DNA from: an uncultured Ruthenibacterium sp.
GTDB lineage: Bacteria; Bacillota; Clostridia; Oscillospirales; Ruminococcaceae
Reading direction: 5' to 3'
NCBI GenBank assembly: GCA_944388395.1
Contig: CALXIP010000002.1
Coordinates: 1-44,859, forward strand
Length of the DNA stretch: 44,859 nt
The position numbers and the translations under genes were made by a program. Shown here one piece after another: positions 14,753 through 22,348 of the stretch (positions are counted from its first letter, which is position 1; each line of letters begins with the position of its first letter). The notes beneath the pieces were generated by a model that saw only the letters and a program-made list of their open reading frames with translations, did not search any database and was not told where the DNA came from.

Positions 14753-15826
14753 TTATGAAACACTTTCCTCTGTTTTACAAGGGCCTGTGACCACCCATTT
14801 CAGGCAGCCGTCCTGCCGGGCGGCAAAGGTGCGGTACCCGTCCAGAATGGCTTCCAGCGGGCCGCGGTGGGTGATGAGGAAATCCGTGCGCAGCTTCCCG
14901 GCGGCGATCAGTTCCACCAGACGGGGGCAGCAGTTGGCGTCCACGCCGCCGGTTTTGAAAATCAGGTTTTTGCCGTACATCCGTGGCAGCGGCAGGATCT
15001 GGTCGCTCTCGTACATGGCCACCACGCTGACCACCGCGTTGGGCCGGGCCACGCGCCAGGCCAGCTGGAAGGTGTCCGGCGCGCCCGCCGCCTCGATGAC
15101 GCTGTCCGCGCCGCGGCCCCCGGTCAGGCGCTGCACAAAGGCGGGCGCGTCCTCCCGGCAGGGGTCCAGCACCTCGTCCGCCAGCTTTTGGGCCAGGGCC
15201 AGCGCCCGGCGGGCGGGGTCCGGCTCCAGCAGCACCACCCGGCCCGCCCCCAAAAAGCGGGCGCACTGGGCTGCGCACAGCCCCACGGGGCCGCCGCCCA
15301 CCACCGCCACCGTGTCGCCGGGGCGGATGTCGCACTGCAAAGCGCCCCAGTAACCGCTGACCAGAATGTCCCCCACAAACAGCGCGCGCTCCTCGCTGAC
15401 GCCGTGGGGCAGCGGGTACAGGCACTGGTCCGCGAAGGGCACCCGCACATACTCCGCCTGGCAGCCGTCGATGCGGCAGCCCAGCAGCCAGCCGCCCTGT
15501 TCGCAGTTGTTCACATAGCCCCGCCGGCAGAACCAGCAGTCCCCGCAGAAGCTCTCGCAGTTGGCGGCCACCCGGTCGCCCGGACGCAGCCGGGTGACCC
15601 CCGGGCCCACCGCGACCACCCGGCCCGCAAATTCATGCCCCAGCACAATGCCCGGCACGGCGCGGGGCACGGCCCCGTGCAGAATGTGCAGGTCGCTGGT
15701 GCAGATGGTGGAACGGGTCACCTGCACAATGGCGTCGCCCGGCTCGTGCACAACGGGCACCGGCCGCCGGGTCAGCACCGGGGCGCTGCCGCCGTCCCAC
15801 ACGGCGGCCAGCATGGTTTGCTGCAT
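14753..15826 (-). CDS. Zinc-dependent medium-chain alcohol/polyol dehydrogenase
   Basis: NAD(P)-dependent oxidoreductase of 357 residues. The catalytic-zinc region has TSDLHILHG and GHEFAGRVV. Structural-zinc cysteines are in CESFCGDCWFCRRGYVNNC. The Rossmann motif is VAVVGGGPVGLCAAQCA (about 165-181), with Glu in VVLLEPD at the end of the second strand, favouring NAD(H). The first zinc cysteine is in TICTSD. ATG at 15826 follows GGAGGG by 7 nt; an upstream ATG lacks a ribosome site. It lies downstream of glnS behind a hairpin, so it may depend partly on read-through. Substrate is not readable; secondary alcohols, threonine or polyols are all possible. Confidence 0.88.
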   Translation of the reverse strand: MQQTMLAAVWDGGSAPVLTRRPVPVVHEPGDAIVQVTRSTICTSDLHILHGAVPRAVPGIVLGHEFAGRVVAVGPGVTRLRPGDRVAANCESFCGDCWFCRRGYVNNCEQGGWLLGCRIDGCQAEYVRVPFADQCLYPLPHGVSEERALFVGDILVSGYWGALQCDIRPGDTVAVVGGGPVGLCAAQCARFLGAGRVVLLEPDPARRALALAQKLADEVLDPCREDAPAFVQRLTGGRGADSVIEAAGAPDTFQLAWRVARPNAVVSVVAMYESDQILPLPRMYGKNLIFKTGGVDANCCPRLVELIAAGKLRTDFLITHRGPLEAILDGYRTFAARQDGCLKWVVTGPCKTEESVS

Positions 15827-15851
15827 GGCATTTCCCTCCTTGCAAGCCAAA

Positions 15852-15881
15852 GCAGGGACGGCGCCGCGCGCCGTCCCTGTC
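15852..15881 (-). terminator. Hairpin after glnS, possible partial terminator
   Basis: CAGGGACGGCGC and its complement GCGCCGTCCCTG form a 12-bp stem with a 3-5 nt loop. The following tail is CTTTGG, so termination is probably incomplete and the alcohol dehydrogenase gene may be read through. Confidence 0.55.
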
Positions 15882-15886
15882 TGTTC

Positions 15887-17554
15887 TTATTTCTGCGCCA
15901 GCGTTTTGGAAAAGCTGTCCTTCAGCGTGACGATGCGGTTGTACACGCCCGGATGCTTGGAATCCGGCGTGAAGTAACCCATGCGCACGAACTGGAAGCG
16001 CTCGCCGGGGCGGGCGTCCTTCAGCGCGGGCTCCAGCTTGGCGTTGGGCAGCACCTGCACCGACTCAGGATTCAGATAATCGTCGTAGGTCTTGCCCTCG
16101 GGCAGCTCGCCCATGTTCTCCTCGCCGAACAGATCGCCGTACAGGCGCACTTCGGCGTCCACCGCGTGGGCGGTGCTCACCCAGTGGATGGTGCCGCGCA
16201 CTTTGCGGCCGTCGGCCGGCATGCCGTTGCCGGTCTCCAGATCGGCGGTGCACAAAATCTTGGTCACATTGCCCGCTTCGTCCTTTTCAAAGCCCGTGCA
16301 CTTGACGATGTACGCCCCCATCAGGCGCACCTCGCCGTCGGGCTTCAGGCGCTGATACTTGGGCGGCGGCACCTCGGCAAAGTCGCTGCGCTCGATCCAC
16401 ACCTCTCTGGTGAAGGGGACCGCGCGGGTGCCGGCGTTCTCGTCCTTGGGGTTGTTGGGCAGCTGGAACTCCTCGGTCTTGTCCTCGGGATAGTTGGTGA
16501 TGACCAGCTTCACCGGGTCCAGCACCGCCACGCGGCGCGGGGCCACGGGGTCCAGCTCGGAGCGGATGCAGTGCTCCAGCAGGCGGTTGTCCACCAGGCT
16601 GTTGGCCTTGGCCACGCCCGCCTTTTTCACAAACTCAAAAATGCTCTCGGGGGTGTAGCCGCGGCGGCGCAGCGCGCACAGGGTGGGCAGGCGCGGGTCG
16701 TCCCAGCCGTCCACCACGCCCGTTTCCACCAGCTTGCGCAGATAGCGCTTGCTCATGACCGTATGGGTGATGTTCAAACGGGCAAACTCTCTCTGAATGG
16801 GGAAGGGCCCCAGATGCAGGTTGTCGATGACCCACTCGTACAGGGGACGGTGGTTCTCAAACTCCAGGCTGCACATGGAGTGGGTGATCCCCTCGATGGC
16901 GTCCTGAATGGGGTGTGCAAAGTCGTACAGCGGGTAGATGCACCACTTGTCGCCCTGGCGGTGGTGGTGGGCCCGCATGATGCGGTAGATGGCCGGGTCG
17001 CGCATGTTCATGTTGGGGCTGGCCAGGTCGATCTTGGCGCGCAGAGTTTTGGTGCCGTCCGCAAACTCGCCCGCGCGCATGCGCCGGAACAGATCCAGGT
17101 TCTCCTCGGGGGTGCGGTCGCGCCAGGGGCTGGGGCGGGACGGCTTGCCCGCGTCCTGTCCGCGGTACTCCTGCATCTGCTCCCGGGTCAGATCGTCCAC
17201 ATAGGCCTTGCCCTCGCGGATGAGCTGCTCGGCGTATTCATAGCACTGGTCGAAATAATCGCTGCCGTAATAGATGCCGCCGGTGGGTTCCGCCCCCAGC
17301 CAGCGCAGATCTTCCAGAATGCTGTCCACGTACTCCACGTCCTCGTGGGAAGGGTTGGTGTCGTCGTACCGCAAATTGAACTTTCCGCCGTATTGTTTGG
17401 CGATGCTCCAGTTGATCCAGATGGCCTTGGCGCTGCCGATGTGCAGATAACCGTTCGGCTCGGGCGGGAACCGGGTGTGGATCTCTTTCACACGGCCTTG
17501 GGCCAGGTCCTTGTCGATGATTTCCGTCAGGAAATTGCTGATTTTTTCTTCCAT
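15887..17554 (-). CDS. glnS: Glutaminyl-tRNA synthetase
   Basis: Charges tRNA-Gln with glutamine. The protein is 555 residues, the usual bacterial GlnRS length. HIGH-type motif PEPNGYLHIGSAKA (about 33-46), the KMSKS equivalent TVMSKRYLRKL (about 265-275) and the two C-terminal anticodon-binding beta barrels (PVKLVITNYPE onward, ending KDSFSKTLAQK) are present. DWDDPR-type GWDDPRLPTL distinguishes GlnRS from GluRS. ATG at 17554 is preceded by GAGGAGAG. GlnRS is acquired rather than ancestral in many Firmicutes, which often use GatCAB; its presence here predicts direct charging. The promoter at 17593-17621 abuts the divergent hydrolase promoter. Confidence 0.96.
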   Translation of the reverse strand: MEEKISNFLTEIIDKDLAQGRVKEIHTRFPPEPNGYLHIGSAKAIWINWSIAKQYGGKFNLRYDDTNPSHEDVEYVDSILEDLRWLGAEPTGGIYYGSDYFDQCYEYAEQLIREGKAYVDDLTREQMQEYRGQDAGKPSRPSPWRDRTPEENLDLFRRMRAGEFADGTKTLRAKIDLASPNMNMRDPAIYRIMRAHHHRQGDKWCIYPLYDFAHPIQDAIEGITHSMCSLEFENHRPLYEWVIDNLHLGPFPIQREFARLNITHTVMSKRYLRKLVETGVVDGWDDPRLPTLCALRRRGYTPESIFEFVKKAGVAKANSLVDNRLLEHCIRSELDPVAPRRVAVLDPVKLVITNYPEDKTEEFQLPNNPKDENAGTRAVPFTREVWIERSDFAEVPPPKYQRLKPDGEVRLMGAYIVKCTGFEKDEAGNVTKILCTADLETGNGMPADGRKVRGTIHWVSTAHAVDAEVRLYGDLFGEENMGELPEGKTYDDYLNPESVQVLPNAKLEPALKDARPGERFQFVRMGYFTPDSKHPGVYNRIVTLKDSFSKTLAQK

Positions 17555-17592
17555 GCTCCGAACTCTCCTCACAGGATGCTGATTTTATCAAC

Positions 17593-17650
17593 AGTATACC
17601 ACACTTTCCCTGGCGGTTCAATTGTCCCCGGGGCACGGACGTGCTATACT
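17593..17650. promoter_or_regulatory. Back-to-back abutting promoters of glnS and the dlt-like operon
   Basis: Minus strand: TTGAAC (17621-17616), 17 nt, TATACT (17598-17593) for glnS, with an extended TGG before the -10. Plus strand: TTGTCC (17622-17627), 17 nt, TATACT (17645-17650) for the hydrolase/dlt-like operon. The two -35 boxes touch with no base between them, so polymerase can probably occupy only one side at a time. Confidence 0.78.
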
Positions 17651-17701
17651 GTGCATGAAAAAAAACGGCAAAATGAAATTTTTTCAGGGAGTGACTCGTT
17701 T

Positions 17702-18250
17702 TTGGATACGACAGTTGTTTTCTTTCCCGGAATGGGCTACGGCGCGGACCGGCCGCTGTTCTATTACGCCCGCAAACAGGCGCAGCAAACCGGCAGCGAA
17801 GTGGTGTGCGTGGACTACCCGTCCTTCTCGCCGGACCCGGCCGTTCCGGCGCCGCTGCAGGCCCAGGCCGCGCTGCCCGGCTGCGTCAACGACGCGCTGG
17901 CGCAGCTGGCGGGCCGGTGCCTGGGCCGGTGCGTGTTCGTCAGCAAAAGCCTGGGCACCCTGGTGGCGGGCGAGGTGGCCCGCCGTCTGGCCCTGCGCCC
18001 CGTGCAGATCTACCTGACGCCCCTGCCCCGCACCTACGACGCCTACATGCGCGGGCGCAGCTGCTGGGCCGTGTACGGCGACGCCGACCCGCTGATGACG
18101 CCCGACTGCGCCGCCCGCATGGAGCAGGACCCGGCCGTCCGGCTGACGAAGATCCCCGGCGCGAACCATTCGCTGGAGGTGCCCGGAGACATTGTGGCCA
18201 GCGTGGACGCGCTGCGCCAGGTGGCCCAACTATACCGCGCGGTCCTGTGA
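17702..18250 (+). CDS. Small alpha/beta-hydrolase-fold protein, first gene of the dlt-like operon
   Basis: Cytoplasmic protein of 182 residues starting at TTG (17702), with AGGGAG about 10 nt upstream. VVFFPGMGYG is the oxyanion-side strand, FVSKSLGTLVAG holds the likely nucleophile Ser83 (SxSxG in place of GxSxG), YGDADPLM holds the acid (Asp127 or Asp129) and GANHSLE holds His156. It is compact, resembling small acyl hydrolases or thioesterases. It lies 26 nt before the MBOAT gene and shares its promoter, so an editing thioesterase for the carrier protein or a hydrolase for the transferred group is plausible. That role is inference. Confidence 0.75.
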   Translation: MDTTVVFFPGMGYGADRPLFYYARKQAQQTGSEVVCVDYPSFSPDPAVPAPLQAQAALPGCVNDALAQLAGRCLGRCVFVSKSLGTLVAGEVARRLALRPVQIYLTPLPRTYDAYMRGRSCWAVYGDADPLMTPDCAARMEQDPAVRLTKIPGANHSLEVPGDIVASVDALRQVAQLYRAVL

Positions 18251-18276
18251 CCCGACTTTTTTGAAAGGAGCCCGGC

Positions 18277-19806
18277 ATGTCCCTGTTTTCTTTTTCCTTT
18301 TTTGTGTTTCTGTGCGTCGGGGTGCTGGTGTACTACCTTCTGCCCGGGCGCTGGCAGTGGGCGTGCCTGCTGGTGCTCAGCGGCGGGTTCTACGCCTGCG
18401 CGGGCCCGGCGGGTCTGCTGTTCCCGGCCGTGACCATCGTGACCACCTGGCTGGGCGGCCTGGCCATGGCCCGGGTGGACCGGCTGTGCCCCGCCCAGGG
18501 GTGCACCCCCGCGGAGAAAAAGGCCCGGCGGGCCGCCGCCAAAGCCAAAAAGCGCCGCTTTTTCTGGGCGGTGCTGGGGCTGAACTTCGGCGTGCTGGCC
18601 TGGCTGAAATACGTGGGGCCGCTGTGGGGCCGCACCGGGCTGTTGCTGCCGCTGGGCATCTCCTTTTACACCTTCAGCGCCATGGGGTACCTGATCGACG
18701 TGTACCGCGGCACCGTGCAGGCCCAGCGCAGCCTGCCCCGCCTGGCGCTGTTCGTGGGCTTTTTCCCGCAGCTTCTGCAGGGCCCCATCGTCCGCTGGGA
18801 CCAGACCGGCCCCCAGCTGCTGGAGCCCCATTCCTTCCGGCTGACGGCGCTGCAGCACGGCATCCAGCGCATGCTGTGGGGCTACTTTAAAAAAATGGTC
18901 ATCGCGGACCGGGCCGCCGTGCTGGTGGACCAGGTGTTCGGCTCGTACGACACCTACCCCGGCAGCGTGCTGGCCGTGGGCGTGCTGTTCTACTCGCTGC
19001 AGCAGTACGCGGACTTCTCCGGCGGCATCGACGTGGTGCTGGGCGCGGCCGAGCTGTTCGGCATCCGCCTGCCGGAAAACTTCACCCGTCCCTATTTTTC
19101 CCACTCCCTGTCGGAATTCTGGCGGCGCTGGCACATCTCGCTGGGCGCCTGGATGCGGGACTACCTGTTCTACCCGCTGTCCATCTCCCGGCCCATGGCC
19201 CGGCTGGGCAAGTGGGCCAAAGCGCACCTGGGCCGCAGCGTGGGCCGGGTGCTGCCCGTGTGCCTGGCCAACGTGGCGGTGTTCCTGGTGGTGGGCGTGT
19301 GGCACGGCGCCAGCGCGCACTACGCGGTGTGGGGCCTGTACAACGGCCTTGTCATTGCCGGCGCCGCTTTGCTGGAACCGCTTTTTGACCGGATGAAAAC
19401 CGCCCTGCGGGTGAACGTGCACAGCCGCGGCTGGCGGGTGTTTCAAATTTTGCGCACCTTCGCGGTGGTGAACGTGGGCTGGTACTTTGACCGGGCGCTC
19501 ACCGTCCGGGCCGGCGCGGAGATGCTGGTGCGCACCTTTGCCCGGCCGGACATCGCCGCCCTGGGGCAGGGCATCCTGCTGCAGCTGGGCCTCACCGGCC
19601 GGGACTTTCTGGTGCTGGCCGTTGCCACCGCCGTGCTGTTTTTTGTCAGCGTGTTGCAGGAGCGGGGCGTTTCCATCCGCACCGGGCTGGACGCCCGGCC
19701 CCTCTGGCTGCGCTGGACCTGCTACACCGGGCTTTTGATCGCGGTGCTGGGGCTGGCGGCCCAGGGCACCGATCTCACGGGAGGGTTTTTGTATGCGCAA
19801 TTCTGA
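18277..19806 (+). CDS. dltB: MBOAT O-acyltransferase (DltB/AlgI-like)
   Basis: Polytopic membrane protein of 509 residues that transfers an activated acyl group across the membrane to an extracellular acceptor. MBOAT hallmarks are LPLGISFYTFSAMGYLIDVY, RRWHISLGAWMRDYLFYPL with the first conserved histidine and VVGVWHGAS with the catalytic histidine. About ten hydrophobic segments are visible, with a basic stretch AEKKARRAAAKAKKRRF near residues 87-103. Sequence style is closer to AlgI/PatA than to classical DltB. ATG at 18277 with AAAGGAG upstream; its end overlaps the next gene by 14 nt. With the DltA-like ligase and carrier protein it makes a D-alanylation-type export machine. Confidence 0.88.
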   Translation: MSLFSFSFFVFLCVGVLVYYLLPGRWQWACLLVLSGGFYACAGPAGLLFPAVTIVTTWLGGLAMARVDRLCPAQGCTPAEKKARRAAAKAKKRRFFWAVLGLNFGVLAWLKYVGPLWGRTGLLLPLGISFYTFSAMGYLIDVYRGTVQAQRSLPRLALFVGFFPQLLQGPIVRWDQTGPQLLEPHSFRLTALQHGIQRMLWGYFKKMVIADRAAVLVDQVFGSYDTYPGSVLAVGVLFYSLQQYADFSGGIDVVLGAAELFGIRLPENFTRPYFSHSLSEFWRRWHISLGAWMRDYLFYPLSISRPMARLGKWAKAHLGRSVGRVLPVCLANVAVFLVVGVWHGASAHYAVWGLYNGLVIAGAALLEPLFDRMKTALRVNVHSRGWRVFQILRTFAVVNVGWYFDRALTVRAGAEMLVRTFARPDIAALGQGILLQLGLTGRDFLVLAVATAVLFFVSVLQERGVSIRTGLDARPLWLRWTCYTGLLIAVLGLAAQGTDLTGGFLYAQF

Positions 19807-20818
19807 ACGGCGCGCCTGGGTGCGCGCGGCGGCCTTTCTGGTGTTTCTGGCCCTGGTGAACAGCCTTTTGAATTTCGTGCTCATGCCCGCGGGCAACTTC
19901 ACCCGGCGCATGCTGGAAGACCTGCACCGCAGCGAACCGCTGGACGTGGTGTTCTGCGGCTCTTCGCTGGCGCTGTATCACTTTGACCCGGACGTGCTGG
20001 AACCGGCGCTGAACGCCCGTGTGTTCGATTTGGGCGCGTCCAGCGCGGACTTTCCCGCCAGCTATTACCTTTTAAAAGAGATGTTCCGCACCCAAAGCCC
20101 CCGGCTGGTGGTGCTTGCGGTGGAGGCCCGGCAGTACGCCCGCCAGCAGGAGGACCCGCTGGTCTACGTGTCGCTGGCGCCCTATCTGAAAAGCCCCCTG
20201 ATCCGGGCCCGGTACTACTGGGCCACCGCCCAGGACGGCTCCTATCTGGACCGGCTTTTGTGGTGGCGGGGCTACCATGTGAAGGGCCCGCGCTCGGCGC
20301 TGCAGAACGTGCGGGAAAAGCTCTTCCCCGACCCGGACCCCGCCCCTCAGGACGGCCTGCAGTACGTGCGGGACGGCTACGTGTACGTGGACCCCTCCGC
20401 CCCCGCCGCGCCCCTGCCCGACACCGTGGACGAGACCGGCCCCGAGGACTTCACCGGCGAGAGCCGGGAATACGTGCAGAAGATCGCCCGGCTGTGCCGG
20501 CAGCACGGCGCGCAGCTGATGCTGGTGAACACGCCCCGCCCGGCGCAGGCCCTGCGCGCCATGCCCCGGTACTTTGAGGCGGACGCGGCCATCGCCGAAA
20601 GCGCCCGGCAGGCCGGGGTGCCCTATTACAACTTCAATCTGGCCCGGCCGGAGCTGTTTTCTCCCCGGCCGGAGATGTTCCGGGACCTGTCCCACATGAA
20701 CGCGGACGGCGCCCGGGCGTTCAGCGCGGCTTTCGCGTCCTTTTTGCAGCGCCTTGCGGCGGGCGAGGACGTGTCCGGGCTGTTCTACACGCCGGAACAG
20801 GCAAAGGAGAGACTGTAA
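19793..20818 (+). CDS. DltD-like membrane-anchored SGNH-type protein
   Basis: Protein of 341 residues with one N-terminal membrane helix (AAAFLVFLALVNSLLNFVL, about 11-29) and an extracellular domain. FCGSSLALYHFDP holds the putative nucleophile serine, DLGASSADF matches the second block and DLSHMNADGARAF holds the Asp-x-x-His pair near the C-terminus. It resembles DltD/AlgX-type acceptors that pair with MBOAT transferases. It overlaps the MBOAT gene by 14 nt and its TAA directly abuts the next ATG, so translation is coupled. It probably receives the acyl group outside and passes it to the polymer. Similarity to true DltD is weak. Confidence 0.78.
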   Translation: MRNSERRAWVRAAAFLVFLALVNSLLNFVLMPAGNFTRRMLEDLHRSEPLDVVFCGSSLALYHFDPDVLEPALNARVFDLGASSADFPASYYLLKEMFRTQSPRLVVLAVEARQYARQQEDPLVYVSLAPYLKSPLIRARYYWATAQDGSYLDRLLWWRGYHVKGPRSALQNVREKLFPDPDPAPQDGLQYVRDGYVYVDPSAPAAPLPDTVDETGPEDFTGESREYVQKIARLCRQHGAQLMLVNTPRPAQALRAMPRYFEADAAIAESARQAGVPYYNFNLARPELFSPRPEMFRDLSHMNADGARAFSAAFASFLQRLAAGEDVSGLFYTPEQAKERL

Positions 20819-22348
20819 ATGCAGATCAATGTTCTGGAATATTTGGAGCGCACGGCCTTGCGGTTCCCCCAAAAGACCGCCTTTGCGGACGATGACGGCG
20901 CGCTCAGCTTTTCGCAGCTGCAGTCCCGGGCGCAGGGCCTGGGCAGCCTGCTGGCCGCAGAGCTTGCGCCCCGCACGCCGGTGCCGGTGCTGCTGGAAAA
21001 AAGCCCCGGGGCGGTGGCCGCCTTTCTGGGCGCGGTGTACGCGGGCTGTTTTTACGCCATGGCGGACCCCAGCCTGCCGGACCGGCGCCTTGCGGGCCTG
21101 TTTCAGGTGCTGAACGCGCCGCTGCTGGTGACGGACGCCGCCCACGCCCAGCGGGCCCGGGCGCTGTTTCCCGGCCGGGTGCTGGTCCTGCCGGAGGACG
21201 ATCCCCCCGCGGACCCGGCGCTGCTGGCCGCGCGCAGAGCCCAGGCCACGGACGCCGACCCCCTGTACGCCATCTTCACCTCCGGCTCCACGGGCGTTCC
21301 CAAGGCAGTGGTGGTCAGCCACCGCTCCACCATCGATTTCATCGACGCCTTCACCGGGCTGTTCGGCTTCTCCCATCAGGACGTGCTGGGCAACCAGGCC
21401 CCCTTTGACTTCGACGTGTCCGTGAAGGACCTGTACACCGGCCTGGCCACGGGCGCCACCGTGTATCTCATCGCCCGCAAGTACTTTTCCATGCCCGCCC
21501 GCCTGCTGGACCTGCTGTGCCGGCAGGGCGTCACGTCTCTGACCTGGGCGGTCTCGGCCCTGTGCCTGGTCACCGCCATGAACGGGTTGAACTATAAAAC
21601 GCCCGACCGGGTGCGGCAGGTGCTGTTCAGCGGCGAAGTGATGCCCCCCAAGCATCTGCGCGCCTGGCGCAAAGCCCTGCCCAACGCCCGCTTTGTCAAC
21701 CTGTACGGCCCCACGGAGATCACCTGCAACTGCCTGTACTACGTGGTGGACCGGGACTTTGCCGACGACGAGCCCCTGCCCCTGGGCACGCCCTTCCCCA
21801 ACGAACGGGTGTTCCTTTTGGACGAAAACAACGCCCCTGTCACCCGGCCGGGCGGCCTGGGCGAGATCTGCGTGGCGGGCAGCGCCCTGGCCCTGGGCTA
21901 TTACAACGACCCGCTGCGCACCCAGGCCGTGTTCGTGCAGAACCCGCTGCACAACGCCTACCGGGACCCGGTCTACCGCACCGGCGATTTGGCCCGGGTG
22001 GGGGACGACGGCCAGTGGTACTACGCCGCCCGGCGGGATTTTCAGATCAAACACATGGGCCACCGCATCGAGCTGGGGGACATTGAAGCGGCCCTCGCCG
22101 CGCTGGACGGCGTGGACCGGGCCTGCTGCGTGTACCTGGCGGACCGCCGCCGCATTGCGGCCTGCTACGCGGGCACGGCCGAAAAAGCCGACGTGGCCGC
22201 CCAGCTGCGCAAAACGCTGCCCGCCTTCATGCTGCCCGGCCTGTACCTGCGGCTGGAGCAGCTGCCCATGAACAAAAACGGAAAGATCGACCGGGCGGCC
22301 CTCACCGCCCGGCTGACGGAAAAAGGAGGCGGTCCGGTTGACCGATGA
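20819..22348 (+). CDS. dltA: DltA-like amino acid:carrier protein ligase (adenylation enzyme)
   Basis: Activates an amino acid as adenylate and loads it onto a carrier-protein thiol. At 509 residues it is the DltA length. Motifs in order: FTSGSTGVPKAVVVSH (about 152-167), FDFDVSVKDLY (the Asp that holds the substrate amino group), NLYGPTEITCN, GDLARVGDDG and the C-terminal catalytic lysine in MNKNGKIDRAAL. ATG at 20819 follows the previous stop immediately. The annotation as a D-alanine ligase rests on similarity. Because the next gene is an amino-acid decarboxylase fused to the carrier, the true substrate may differ from D-alanine. Confidence 0.87.
   Translation: MQINVLEYLERTALRFPQKTAFADDDGALSFSQLQSRAQGLGSLLAAELAPRTPVPVLLEKSPGAVAAFLGAVYAGCFYAMADPSLPDRRLAGLFQVLNAPLLVTDAAHAQRARALFPGRVLVLPEDDPPADPALLAARRAQATDADPLYAIFTSGSTGVPKAVVVSHRSTIDFIDAFTGLFGFSHQDVLGNQAPFDFDVSVKDLYTGLATGATVYLIARKYFSMPARLLDLLCRQGVTSLTWAVSALCLVTAMNGLNYKTPDRVRQVLFSGEVMPPKHLRAWRKALPNARFVNLYGPTEITCNCLYYVVDRDFADDEPLPLGTPFPNERVFLLDENNAPVTRPGGLGEICVAGSALALGYYNDPLRTQAVFVQNPLHNAYRDPVYRTGDLARVGDDGQWYYAARRDFQIKHMGHRIELGDIEAALAALDGVDRACCVYLADRRRIAACYAGTAEKADVAAQLRKTLPAFMLPGLYLRLEQLPMNKNGKIDRAALTARLTEKGGGPVDR

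Noticed and set aside
14867..18250. Very long plus-strand open frame (about 1,100 codons) across the alcohol dehydrogenase, glnS and the hydrolase
   Set aside because: Only the last 183 codons (from TTG 17702) make a recognisable protein. The rest is the antisense of two well-defined minus-strand genes, a usual effect of high GC at third positions.
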